A stretch of DNA of 47,052 nt from Bacteroidaceae bacterium (GTDB taxonomy: Bacteria > Bacteroidota > Bacteroidia > Bacteroidales > Bacteroidaceae): the NCBI GenBank assembly GCA_017546785.1, contig JAFYRW010000017.1:1-47052 (forward strand), given 5' to 3'. The notes under the pieces are model-generated. The model saw nothing but the letters and a program-made list of their open reading frames with translations. It was not told the origin of the DNA and searched no databases. The stretch's first letter is position 1, and every line of letters begins with the position of its first letter. Shown one piece after another: positions 7,883-17,191 of the stretch. The translations under genes were made by a program, and so were the position numbers.

Positions 7883-9535
7883 ATGAGACACTCTCTGTTG
7901 CTTCTGTTGCTGTTGATGGTGCTTCCTTTGAGCGCCGGAGATATTCCTGCAAAGGTAGGAAAGGCTCATCTTGCCACTGTCAGTGTGCTTACATACAAGG
8001 ATGGTGTGCTTAAGAGCAGCGGTACGGGCGTATATATGGGCAGTAATGGTAATATGCTCTCTTCGTACAGCCTCTTTGTGGGTTGCGACAGCGCCGTTGC
8101 TGTGGATGCAAAGGGTGTCGTGCGCCGTGTCCTTAGAGTCGTTGGTGTAAACGAGCTTTACGACTGTATAAAGGTGCGTACAGCTTCCGACAAGAAGATT
8201 ACCTATCTGCAGCCCTCCGATGCAACTATTGCCCCGGCCGATAATCTCTATATTCTCCCTTATAGGGAAGATCCCGAGATTGTCGCTGTTGCCGACGTTG
8301 CTGCCTATGGAGGATACCCCTATTACACATTGTCGTTGCCTATGCAGGAGCGTTTCCTGTCGGCTCCTCTGGTCGATGCAAAAGGTGGCGTAGTTGCTCT
8401 TATGCAGCCTGCCGACCCTTATGATAAGGCCAACAGCTACGCACTCTCATCGGCTTTTGTCGATGCTTTGGGCATTGCTCCTATGGAATTTTCTTCATCC
8501 AAGATAAATGCCATAGGCATTGAGTGTGCACTTCCCGATAATCCTTCCGATGCTCTTACAACGCTGCATCTGCTGAAGCTCTCTTACGGCAATCGCTATT
8601 TTGTTGCTCTTGAGGATTATATGGCAGCCTACCCTAAAAGTTACGAGGGTTATATGCTGAAGGCCGAAAAGAGTGCCGTTTATGATAAGGATAGGCTTGC
8701 TGCCGAACGTTTGTGGAAAAAGGCTGTCTCGCTGTCGAAAAAGCCAGATGATGTTTATTATAACAAGGCTACGGCTCTTCTCTATTTGATGAATGAGGCT
8801 GTTGAGGATAGCCTCGCCTATACTCGTTTGGCTTATGATGCTCTCGGCTGTTACGACAAGGCTTATACTATTTCAGAAGAGCCGTTGTATATGCAGGGTA
8901 AGGCCGAACTATTATACTCTTTAGGTGAGTACGACAAGGCTTTCTCTTGTTATGTGGCACTCTACCGTACAAATATGGCCTCCTTTGAGACCTTTATCGG
9001 TGCGGCATCTTGTAAAGAGAAGGAGGGCGACTACACAACCGCAATAGCACAGATGGATAGTGTCGTTGAGCTGATGGGCGCTTCATATAGGGCACAAGCC
9101 GCATTTTTAAAGGGTAATCTGCATCTTAAGGCAGGTAATTACCGTAAAGCGGTGTTGGAATATAATATCTTTGAAGAGTGCAATAATGGCTCTTTGGATG
9201 CCTACTTCTATTATATGCGTGCCGGCGTAGAGATTCAGGCTAAAATGTATAAGCAGGCTATAGACGACTATGACAAGGCTCTTGCCTTATCTCCCGACAA
9301 TCTAAGGTATCTGTTGGATAAAGGTCGCCTATACTATCGTGTGAAATATGTCGATGAGGCTCTCGCTGTCTTTGAAAAGATGATAAGCATCAATACTGAG
9401 CTTCCCGACGCATACTATCTTGCTGCTTTATGCCACATTCATAAGGACGAGAAAGAGCAGGCTTTGCTGCTATTGCAACAGGCAAAAGAGTATGGTCATC
9501 CGCTTGCCGAGGATAAATTGAAAGAATTGGAATAG
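7883..9535 (+). CDS. Exported protein with degenerate trypsin-like domain and TPR repeats
   Basis: From the ATG at 7883 the protein has 550 residues; the open frame extends 15 codons upstream into rlmB, but that part does not look like protein sequence of this family. Residues 1-19 are a signal peptide with seven leucines in a row and cleavage near LSAG. Residues about 26-215 resemble an S1/HtrA protease: KSSGTGVYMGSNGNMLSSYS, DCIKVR, and ERFLSAPLVDAKGGVVAL. The position expected for catalytic His is Ser63, and the expected GNSGGP is replaced by RFLSAP, so it should be a pseudoprotease. Residues about 230-550 are tetratricopeptide repeats (for example YKQAIDDYDKALALSPDN). The likely role is envelope scaffolding or binding; the partner is unknown. 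It is the last gene of the dnaN-to-TPR run and converges on tilS 12 bp away. Confidence 0.8.
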   Translation: MRHSLLLLLLLMVLPLSAGDIPAKVGKAHLATVSVLTYKDGVLKSSGTGVYMGSNGNMLSSYSLFVGCDSAVAVDAKGVVRRVLRVVGVNELYDCIKVRTASDKKITYLQPSDATIAPADNLYILPYREDPEIVAVADVAAYGGYPYYTLSLPMQERFLSAPLVDAKGGVVALMQPADPYDKANSYALSSAFVDALGIAPMEFSSSKINAIGIECALPDNPSDALTTLHLLKLSYGNRYFVALEDYMAAYPKSYEGYMLKAEKSAVYDKDRLAAERLWKKAVSLSKKPDDVYYNKATALLYLMNEAVEDSLAYTRLAYDALGCYDKAYTISEEPLYMQGKAELLYSLGEYDKAFSCYVALYRTNMASFETFIGAASCKEKEGDYTTAIAQMDSVVELMGASYRAQAAFLKGNLHLKAGNYRKAVLEYNIFEECNNGSLDAYFYYMRAGVEIQAKMYKQAIDDYDKALALSPDNLRYLLDKGRLYYRVKYVDEALAVFEKMISINTELPDAYYLAALCHIHKDEKEQALLLLQQAKEYGHPLAEDKLKELE

Positions 9536-9547
9536 TTTAGAGTTTAA

Positions 9548-10870
9548 TTATAACTGCTGACTCCTTTGCCATCTTAGGCAGAGGAGTTTCTTTGTCTTTC
9601 CTGTCACGCAGTAGGGGGCTGCCGGACGCTCGCCGACCAGCCACAGGATATTGTCGTCGCAGTCGGTGACAACCAATTGCCTCTCTTTCTCCAATATATT
9701 CAGCTTGCGGTCGGTAAGATAGTCGCTTATGAGCTTGCTGCCGCGCATACCAAAGGGAATGAATCTGTCTCCTTGCTTTACTTTGCGCACAAAGAGGGGC
9801 GTGTGCAATGTGTCAGCGTCGAGCGACGCTGACAGGCGCGATTTTTCGATACAGCCCGAATACTCCTCGTTGCTTATATGTAGAGTGCCGTAGGGTGTCT
9901 CTATGTTTCCCTCTGACGGTAGCTCACTCTTGTCGAAGCTCTCCTCTGTAATCTGTTCTATTACAAGATGGCTGCGGTCCTTAATAACCCTCCATCCGTT
10001 GGAAATAAAAAGCTTGCCGCTGTTGCTCTCTATAGAGTCGAAAATATCGGCTATCTGCGCCCCGTTGAATCCTAACGGCGAAAGAATCTCGTGCAGAAGC
10101 ACTGTCGGCGCTATCTCTTTTTTTAGTCCCTCGATACTTATGGTATTATTCTCTTTTATACGCCCGATGGCTTGCTCTATTGCCGCGGAATAAATCTCTT
10201 CGGTAGCAGCAATGCGTTCGGCAGTCTCGGAGAGTGTTTGCTGAATAGAGGGGTTTATCTGTTGCATTGCAGGCAGTAGTTCCAGACGCACTTTGTTGCG
10301 TGTGTAGTCAGCTTGCAAATTGGTACTATCGGTGACATAGGTGGCACCCTCCTTGTGGAGAAACTCCATAATATCCTCGCGTCCTATGCATAGCAGAGGG
10401 CGTACAATGTAACCGTTTTTTGGGCGTATGCCGTGAAGGCCGCGTATTCCTGTGCCGCGCATAAGGTTGAGCAGCAGAGTCTCGGCATTGTCGTTGCGGT
10501 GGTGTCCTACGGCTATGGCCTCGGCACCTATTCTTGTCCTATACTCCTCGAATGCTTTGTAGCGCAGCTCGCGAGCTGCCATTTCGATAGATATTCCCTT
10601 CTCTTTTGAATAGGCTATAGTGTCGAACGGTACAACCTCTAAAGGTATATTCTTCTGTTGGCACAGATTGCGTGCAAACTCCTCGTCGCGGGTGCTCTCC
10701 TCGCCTCTCAGATGAAAATTACAGTGCATAGCATAGCATTTGTATCCGAGCTGCTTTAATAGTAGTAATAATGCAACCGAATCGGCTCCTCCGCTCAGCG
10801 CAACAATAACTTTGCAGCCTTCGTCCAGGAGCTTGTGCTTGTCTATGAATCTCGAAACTATCCTTTTCAT
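9548..10870 (-). CDS. tilS: tRNA(Ile)-lysidine synthase
   Basis: This 440-residue protein has the N-terminal PP-loop VIVALSGGADSVALLLLL (about 21-38), which binds ATP, and the nearby HCNFHLRGEES and VGHHRNDNAETLLLNLMRG motifs of TilS. The C-terminal part includes RKVKQGDRFIPFGMRGSK, the TilS C-terminal domain that contacts the tRNA acceptor stem. The enzyme converts C34 of the AUA-reading tRNA-Ile to lysidine, an essential step for decoding AUA as Ile. Upstream on the minus strand, TATCTTCG (10876-10883) fits the -7 consensus variant and ends only 5 bases before the ATG. The message may therefore be leaderless or nearly so. The gene stands alone and converges with the TPR gene. Confidence 0.93.
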   Translation of the reverse strand: MKRIVSRFIDKHKLLDEGCKVIVALSGGADSVALLLLLKQLGYKCYAMHCNFHLRGEESTRDEEFARNLCQQKNIPLEVVPFDTIAYSKEKGISIEMAARELRYKAFEEYRTRIGAEAIAVGHHRNDNAETLLLNLMRGTGIRGLHGIRPKNGYIVRPLLCIGREDIMEFLHKEGATYVTDSTNLQADYTRNKVRLELLPAMQQINPSIQQTLSETAERIAATEEIYSAAIEQAIGRIKENNTISIEGLKKEIAPTVLLHEILSPLGFNGAQIADIFDSIESNSGKLFISNGWRVIKDRSHLVIEQITEESFDKSELPSEGNIETPYGTLHISNEEYSGCIEKSRLSASLDADTLHTPLFVRKVKQGDRFIPFGMRGSKLISDYLTDRKLNILEKERQLVVTDCDDNILWLVGERPAAPYCVTGKTKKLLCLRWQRSQQL

Positions 10871-10875
10871 TGTCG

Positions 10876-10883
10876 CGAAGATA
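10876..10883 (-). promoter_or_regulatory. tilS -7 box (near-leaderless)
   Basis: TATCTTCG on the minus strand is a variant of TAnnTTTG, 5 bases before the tilS ATG. There is no convincing TTTG at 19-21 bases upstream. If real, transcription would begin at or within a few bases of the start codon. Confidence 0.4.
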
Positions 10884-10964
10884 GTGATATTAACTCAAAT
10901 GTGCGACTTTTTGTATTTCTTTACGATAAAATAGGGATAAAATAGTAAAAAATGGCGCTCATAA

Positions 10965-10995
10965 TTTGTTGTTAAGAAAAATAGTGCTACCTTTG
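10965..10995 (+). promoter_or_regulatory. Consensus promoter of tRNA-Cys
   Basis: TTTG at 10965-10968 and TACCTTTG at 10988-10995 are separated by exactly 19 bases, a perfect Bacteroidota housekeeping promoter. Transcription would begin near 11001, about 30 bases before the mature tRNA. Confidence 0.85.
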
Positions 10996-11031
10996 CAAAC
11001 GCAAAGTGAGGGTGTCCTCCCAATGCGGAAC

Positions 11032-11103
11032 GGTGCCTTGGATGAGTGGCTTAGTCAGTGGTCTGCAAAACCATGTACGGCGGTTCGAATCCGCCAGGCA
11101 CCT
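11032..11103 (+). tRNA. tRNA-Cys (anticodon GCA)
   Basis: The 72-base cloverleaf has acceptor arms GGTGCCT and AGGCACC (7 perfect pairs), discriminator U, anticodon stem GTGGT/ACCAT around loop CTGCAAA giving anticodon GCA, and T stem GGCGG/CCGCC around TTCGAAT. The D stem is short (GAT/GTC). U at the discriminator position is the known identity element for cysteine. The 3' CCA is not encoded. It has its own consensus promoter and is followed 3 bases later by a hairpin terminator. Confidence 0.95.
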
Positions 11104-11106
11104 CAG

Positions 11107-11145
11107 AATGAGTTCTCGAATTTTTCGGGGACTCATTTTCTTTTT
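11107..11145 (+). terminator. Terminator after tRNA-Cys
   Basis: The 14-pair stem AATGAGTTCTCGAA / TTCGGGGACTCATT includes two G-U pairs and has a three-base loop. It is followed by TTCTTTTT. It begins three bases after the tRNA 3' end and separates the tRNA from the nitroreductase gene. Confidence 0.85.
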
Positions 11146-11159
11146 ATATGTCTTATAAC

Positions 11160-11167
11160 TAAATTTG
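11160..11167 (+). promoter_or_regulatory. Nitroreductase -7 box (candidate)
   Basis: TAAATTTG matches TAnnTTTG exactly, 17 bases before the ATG at 11185 and just after the tRNA terminator. A -33 TTTG is not visible at the right distance. Confidence 0.35.
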
Positions 11168-11184
11168 TAGACTTTAATTTTATT

Positions 11185-11820
11185 ATGGCAGATAATTTTT
11201 TGGAGAAAAGGCTCGAGGCCTATAAAGTGCAGTCGGTTGCTCCTAAGAAAAAGCAGCAACCTAATCTTGCTCAATTGCTCAAGAAGAACAGAAGCTATCG
11301 CGGCTATGATGCGTCGTTTGTGGTGCGTCGCGACCAGCTGTTGCGTATAATAGATGTAAATACAAAAATAGCGTCGGCGCGCAATCAGCAGGTATTGCGT
11401 TTCCGTCCCGTGCTTAGCGATGAGGCTGCAAAAATTCTTCCCTATATAAAAATGGGTAGTGCATTGCCTGCTCTCTCCTTGCCGCAAAAAGGCAAAGAGC
11501 CTAATGCCTTCATTGTAATATGTTCTACTGTTCCCGAAACTCGCAATGTCTCTATTGACCTTGGAATATCGGCACAGAGTATGCTGCTGCAGGCAGTAGA
11601 AATGGGGCTTAACGGAATATGTATCGGTGCTTTTGACAAGAAGGCTGTGGCACAGGAACTTAATTTGCCACTTGAGCCTCTGCTCCTGCTTGCCATAGGA
11701 AAGGGTGGTGAGGATATTGAACTAAAGGAGGCTGCCTCGGGCGATTCTCTTTGTTATTATAGAGAGAATGGCGTGCATTATGTGCCTAAGCTCCCAATCG
11801 ATGAGCTTGTAATCGAATAA
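11185..11820 (+). CDS. Nitroreductase-family flavoprotein
   Basis: This 211-residue protein starts at ATG 11185; the open frame continues upstream through the tRNA gene and is not coding there. NLAQLLKKNRSYRGYDASF is the typical FMN-phosphate-binding N-terminal motif (RRSxRxF-like). IDLGISAQSMLLQAVEMGL and GICIGAFDKKAVAQELNL match the central helix and the second FMN-contact region. The LLLLAIGKGGED segment is the usual strand near the C-terminus. Such enzymes are FMN-dependent NAD(P)H oxidoreductases acting on nitroaromatics, quinones or enals; the real substrate cannot be read from sequence. It is monocistronic, between a tRNA terminator and the bidirectional terminator shared with gyrB. 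Confidence 0.87.
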   Translation: MADNFLEKRLEAYKVQSVAPKKKQQPNLAQLLKKNRSYRGYDASFVVRRDQLLRIIDVNTKIASARNQQVLRFRPVLSDEAAKILPYIKMGSALPALSLPQKGKEPNAFIVICSTVPETRNVSIDLGISAQSMLLQAVEMGLNGICIGAFDKKAVAQELNLPLEPLLLLAIGKGGEDIELKEAASGDSLCYYRENGVHYVPKLPIDELVIE

Positions 11821-11934
11821 TTCCGAACAAAGGACAGTGTGTCCCGTTTAGAGACTGCTTTTGCGTGTGGGGCTTGTGCTGTTCTCTGTAGCAATCTTTT
11901 AATGTTGTATTACAATGCACTTGTGTATAGAAAC

Positions 11935-11968
11935 AATAAATCCCAAAGGTCAGCCTTTGGGATTTATT
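11935..11968. terminator. Bidirectional terminator between nitroreductase gene and gyrB
   Basis: A perfect 15-bp inverted repeat, AATAAATCCCAAAGG / CCTTTGGGATTTATT with loop TCAG, lies between convergent genes. It has A/T flanks on both sides and would stop transcription from either direction. The preceding 11821-11934 holds no gene I can support. Confidence 0.85.
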
Positions 11969-11975
11969 TATGTTA

Positions 11976-14069
<2,094 letters not shown>

Positions 14070-14107
14070 CTAATTGTTTCCTGTGGAAACTATGAGTAGT
14101 TGTAACA

Positions 14108-14136
14108 CGAAAAGGCCGGACTAAAAAGTCCAGCCT
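14108..14136 (-). terminator. Terminator after rpsT
   Basis: On the minus strand, AGGCTGGACT pairs with AGTCCGGCCT (one U-G pair) around a T-rich loop, followed by TTTT. It lies 29 bp downstream of the rpsT stop and ends the tRNA-Glu/rpsT unit. Confidence 0.8.
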
Positions 14137-14164
14137 CTCGTAGGTAAATATATGTTCTTATAAA

Positions 14165-14419
14165 TTAGGCTAACTTTGCAATTTTAGCGCATAGACCTGA
14201 CTTGAGGTTAGCTGCCTTATTCTTGTGGATAAGACCACGCTTAGCCATTCTGTCAAGCATCTTCTGTACCTCAGGGAATTTGGCCAAAGCCTCAGCCTTG
14301 TTGGTCAACGCACGCAAGCTGCGAACTGCAGAACGCATATTTTTTCCGTAGTAACGATTCTGAAGATTTCTCTTCTCGGTCTGTCTGATTCTTTTAAGTG
14401 ATGATTTGTGATTTGCCAT
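14165..14419 (-). CDS. rpsT: 30S ribosomal protein S20
   Basis: This 84-residue basic protein has the S20 signature [20 protein letters not shown] at its N-terminus and a helix-rich rest, including [21 protein letters not shown]20 binds 16S rRNA early in 30S assembly. The gene begins 30 bp after the 3' end of tRNA-Glu on the same strand with no terminator between. The two are probably transcribed from the promoter at 14580-14611 and the tRNA is cut from the message. It ends at the 14108-14136 terminator. Confidence 0.96.
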   Translation of the reverse strand: MANHKSSLKRIRQTEKRNLQNRYYGKNMRSAVRSLRALTNKAEALAKFPEVQKMLDRMAKRGLIHKNKAANLKSGLCAKIAKLA

Positions 14420-14449
14420 CTCTCTAATATTAATTCTAGTTTTACTTAG

Positions 14450-14521
14450 TAGCCCATAGGGGAATCGAACCCCTCTTTCAAGAATGAAAATCTTGCGTCC
14501 TAGCCGATAGACGAATGGGCC
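14450..14521 (-). tRNA. tRNA-Glu (anticodon TTC)
   Basis: The 72-base cloverleaf on the minus strand has acceptor arms GGCCCAT and ATGGGCT, so position 1-72 is a G-U pair. The discriminator is A. Anticodon stem CAAGA/TCTTG encloses loop TTTTCAT, giving TTC. The T stem is AGGGG/CCCCT around TTCGATT. CCA is not encoded. It lies directly upstream of rpsT in the same direction. Confidence 0.95.
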
Positions 14522-14579
14522 ATTGCTTCAATAGGCTCTTTTAAAGCACACGACCGCCTTTAATTGCGGTAAAGCGGTG

Positions 14580-14611
14580 CAAAGGTAAAACCTTTTTTTT
14601 AAATAGGCAAG
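14580..14611 (-). promoter_or_regulatory. Promoter of the tRNA-Glu/rpsT unit
   Basis: On the minus strand, CTTG (14608-14611), 20 bases, then TACCTTTG (14580-14587). The -7 box is identical to that of tRNA-Cys and of the right-end promoter. The start would be about 50 bases before the tRNA. Confidence 0.7.
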
Positions 14612-14629
14612 TATTTGCAATATTTTTTT

Positions 14630-14637
14630 TAACTTTG
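14630..14637 (+). promoter_or_regulatory. recO -7 box (candidate)
   Basis: TAACTTTG matches TAnnTTTG exactly, 22 bases before the recO ATG and divergent from the tRNA-Glu promoter. The -33 region is poor. Confidence 0.4.
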
Positions 14638-14659
14638 TTGGCGTAATAATGGAAAGAGT

Positions 14660-15385
14660 ATGGTTGAGAGGCTTAATGGAGTGGTTCTACGCACAGTAAA
14701 GTATAGCGATACGCTTATGATTGCCGATATGTACACGCAATCATACGGACGTATCTCTTTTCTCGTGCCCGTATCGCGAAGCAAGCGTTCAAGAGTGCGC
14801 AGTGTGCTTTTTCAGCCGCTGTCGATGCTCTCGTTCACAGCAAATGTGCGTCAAGGAAAAGCGCTCACCCGCCTTTCCGACGTGCAGCCGTACACAATGT
14901 TCTCGTCGCTTCCTTACGATGTCAGCAAGTCCTCGGTTGCTGTTTATTTGGCCGAGTTTCTCTCTTATGTCTTGCGCGAAGATGATGAACACGAGGCTCT
15001 CTTTGCTTTTATGGATTATGCTTTTCATTGGTTCGATGAGGCTCAGTCTGGCTATTCGGCTTTTCACATTGTGTTTCTTCTTAAATTGACCGCCTTTCTG
15101 GGAATATATCCCAATGTGGAGAATTACAAAAAAGGGGACTGCTTTGATCTTGTTGCCGGATGCCTTGTCGATGAGCCGCCTGTGCACAGTCAATATCTCT
15201 CGTCGCAGGATACCGGTAATTTCATAGAATTACTGAATGTCGATTTTTCTTCGCTGCACACAATTACAATGAACAGAAAAGCGCGAGGAGAATACCTCGC
15301 GCTCATAAATACCTATTACAAACTGCACATTCCCGACTTTCCTGAATTAAAGTCGGAAGAGGTGCTGCGTGAACTCTTTTCTTGA
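14660..15385 (+). CDS. recO: DNA repair protein RecO
   Basis: This 241-residue protein begins with MVERLNGVVLRTVKYSDTLM, the start of the RecO OB-fold domain, followed by SYGRISFLVPVSRSKRSRVR, rich in basic residues expected to contact DNA. The remainder (about 85-241) is the helical RecO domain, with VYLAEFLSYVLRED and LLKLTAFLGIYPNVENY. The zinc-binding Cys cluster seen in some RecO proteins is absent, as I recall for other Bacteroidota. RecO loads RecA onto SSB-coated single strands together with RecR. The stop codon lies only 2 bp from the stop of the convergent yqeY gene, with no visible hairpin between them. Confidence 0.88.
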   Translation: MVERLNGVVLRTVKYSDTLMIADMYTQSYGRISFLVPVSRSKRSRVRSVLFQPLSMLSFTANVRQGKALTRLSDVQPYTMFSSLPYDVSKSSVAVYLAEFLSYVLREDDEHEALFAFMDYAFHWFDEAQSGYSAFHIVFLLKLTAFLGIYPNVENYKKGDCFDLVAGCLVDEPPVHSQYLSSQDTGNFIELLNVDFSSLHTITMNRKARGEYLALINTYYKLHIPDFPELKSEEVLRELFS

Positions 15386-15387
15386 TA

Positions 15388-15837
15388 TTATGACAGCAAC
15401 TCTTTTGTTGTTGCCGAAATTGCTCTGCCGTCGGCTTTTCCTGCCAGACGCTTGCTCGCAATTCCCATAACTTTTCCAAAATCCTGCTGACCGGTAGCAC
15501 CAATCTCCTCGATGATAGCCTTTACGGCAGCCTTTATCTCGTCGCCGCTTAACTGTTTGGGGAGATATTTCTCCATTACCTGAACCTGTGCAAGCTCCTC
15601 TTGTGCAAGGTCGTCACGATTCTGGCTCGCATATAGTTCGGCCGACTCGCGTCCCTGTTTCACAAGTTTCTGTATGATTTTTATTGCAGCCTCCTCGCTT
15701 ACGGTGTTATTGGCACCGGGAGCAGTCTTTGCTTCGAGCAGCACCTTCTTAATGTTTCTTAATGTGTTGAGCGCTACCTTGTCCTTTGACTTCATAGCCT
15801 CCTTTATATCATTCGATATAATGTCAAAAAGTTCCAT
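15388..15837 (-). CDS. GatB/YqeY domain protein
   Basis: This 149-residue protein starts MELFDIISNDIKEAMKSKDK and continues VALNTLRNIKKVLLEAK. It contains LAQVQVMEKYLPKQLSGDEI and DFGKVMGIASKRLAGKADGR, all hallmarks of the YqeY family. That family resembles the C-terminal tRNA-binding part of GatB of the Glu-tRNA(Gln) amidotransferase. Its precise function is not established. It is the last gene of the dcw cluster, 22 bp downstream of ftsZ, a position it also holds in other Bacteroidota as far as I recall. Confidence 0.9.
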   Translation of the reverse strand: MELFDIISNDIKEAMKSKDKVALNTLRNIKKVLLEAKTAPGANNTVSEEAAIKIIQKLVKQGRESAELYASQNRDDLAQEELAQVQVMEKYLPKQLSGDEIKAAVKAIIEEIGATGQQDFGKVMGIASKRLAGKADGRAISATTKELLS

Positions 15838-15859
15838 TTTTTTCGGTTTTTATTGTTCG

Positions 15860-17161
15860 TTACTGAATGTTTGCACTCTCTGTCTCCTCACCGCTCTCCA
15901 TAGCAACCTCTGCCTCATTGACTATAGATTTCAGATATTCAAATTCGCTGTGGCTGCGCTTGTATGTGGGAGAATTGTCAATCATTGCAATAAGATTCTC
16001 ATCGTCAATATCCTTGTCGCTGAAAATATATGTGCGGTACTCGTGTTTGTAGAAGGCCTTCTTCATTTCGTCGAGCTGCTTTTCCTCGCGCTCTATCTTT
16101 GCCTGCTCCTCGCGTGTGAGTGTTGCTTTTGTCTCCTCTTCCTGACGCACAATAGGCTCCATTCCCGGAATATTCCTCATTCCAAAGCCTGTGGCAAGCA
16201 CTGTTACTTTTACATCGCCGTTAGCAAGAGAAAAATCCTTGCTCACACCCCATATTACCTCAATATTCTCATCGGTGAACTGTTTCATAAAGGTATCAAC
16301 CTCCTCAAGCTCAACAACTTTCATCGGAGAATTGGGGTTGTAGTATATGTTGAACAGTATCTTTTTGGCTTTGTAAATATCGTTGTCGTTAAGCAATGGA
16401 GAATGCAGTGCCTTGTGGAATGCCTTTGCTACTCGCTGCTCGCCCGAATCAATGCCGTAGCTCATAATGGCTACTCCGCCATTCTCGAGCACCTTCTTTA
16501 CATCGCGGAAGTCAAGGTTAATCTTACCACGGGCGGTAATAATCTCGGCAATACTTTTTGTTGCAGTGGTAAGAACCTCATCAACCTTCTTGAATCCATC
16601 CTCAATATCCAGCTGAGGATATATGCTCAATAGTCTCTGGTTGTTTATCACAAGAAGAGCGTCTACGTGTTTGGCAATCTCGGTAACACCTTTGAGTGCC
16701 TGTTTAATTTTGTTGCCCAATTCGAATTTGAACGGGATGGTAACAATGCCGACAGTGAGTATTCCCATACTCTTTGCAATCTCGGCAACGACGGGCGCTG
16801 CGCCTGTTCCTGTTCCACCACCCATTCCGGCGGTTACAAAAACCATCTTTGTGCCATCGTCGAACAGCTTTTCAATCTGTTGGCGGCTCTCCAATGCTGC
16901 TGCGCGTGCAACCTCGGGGTCGTTACCCGCTCCGAGGCCTTCGGTTGTCTTTTCGCCCAGCTGAACTTTTATCTCAACTTTTGAGTCGTTCAGCGCCTGA
17001 CTATCGGTATTGCATATAGCGAAAGAGACATTATGAATGCCCTCGGTAAACATATTCTGTACAGCGTTGCTACCTCCACCGCCTACTCCAATCACTTTAA
17101 TAATTCTTGGTGCGTCGGTAGGTATTGCGAAAGGTAATATTTTCTTTTCCTCTAAGCTCAT
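15860..17161 (-). CDS. ftsZ: Cell division protein FtsZ
   Basis: This 433-residue tubulin homologue polymerises with GTP to form the division ring. IKVIGVGGGGSNAVQNMF (about 21-38) starts the nucleotide-binding domain. The tubulin signature GGGTGTGAAP is at 114-123. The T7 loop NLDFRDVKKVL is around 215-225, where the Asp residues complete the GTPase site of the neighbouring subunit. After about residue 330 comes a charged, low-complexity linker with a long Glu/Lys run, ending in SPTYKRSHSEFEYLKSI and an acidic tail. This C-terminal end differs from the E. coli FtsA/ZipA-binding peptide and is the least certain part. The gene lies 30 bp after ftsA. Confidence 0.97.
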   Translation of the reverse strand: MSLEEKKILPFAIPTDAPRIIKVIGVGGGGSNAVQNMFTEGIHNVSFAICNTDSQALNDSKVEIKVQLGEKTTEGLGAGNDPEVARAAALESRQQIEKLFDDGTKMVFVTAGMGGGTGTGAAPVVAEIAKSMGILTVGIVTIPFKFELGNKIKQALKGVTEIAKHVDALLVINNQRLLSIYPQLDIEDGFKKVDEVLTTATKSIAEIITARGKINLDFRDVKKVLENGGVAIMSYGIDSGEQRVAKAFHKALHSPLLNDNDIYKAKKILFNIYYNPNSPMKVVELEEVDTFMKQFTDENIEVIWGVSKDFSLANGDVKVTVLATGFGMRNIPGMEPIVRQEEETKATLTREEQAKIEREEKQLDEMKKAFYKHEYRTYIFSDKDIDDENLIAMIDNSPTYKRSHSEFEYLKSIVNEAEVAMESGEETESANIQ

Positions 17162-17191
17162 ATTATATCCTCCTGAATCGTTCGTTAATGG

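Noticed and set aside
10981-11031. Riboswitch or T-box upstream of tRNA-Cys
   Set aside because: Only about 30 transcribed bases precede the tRNA, too short for such an element.
15674-16633. Long open frames opposite yqeY/ftsZ and elsewhere on the non-coding strands
   Set aside because: They mirror strongly conserved genes on the other strand and have no family features; they are shadows.
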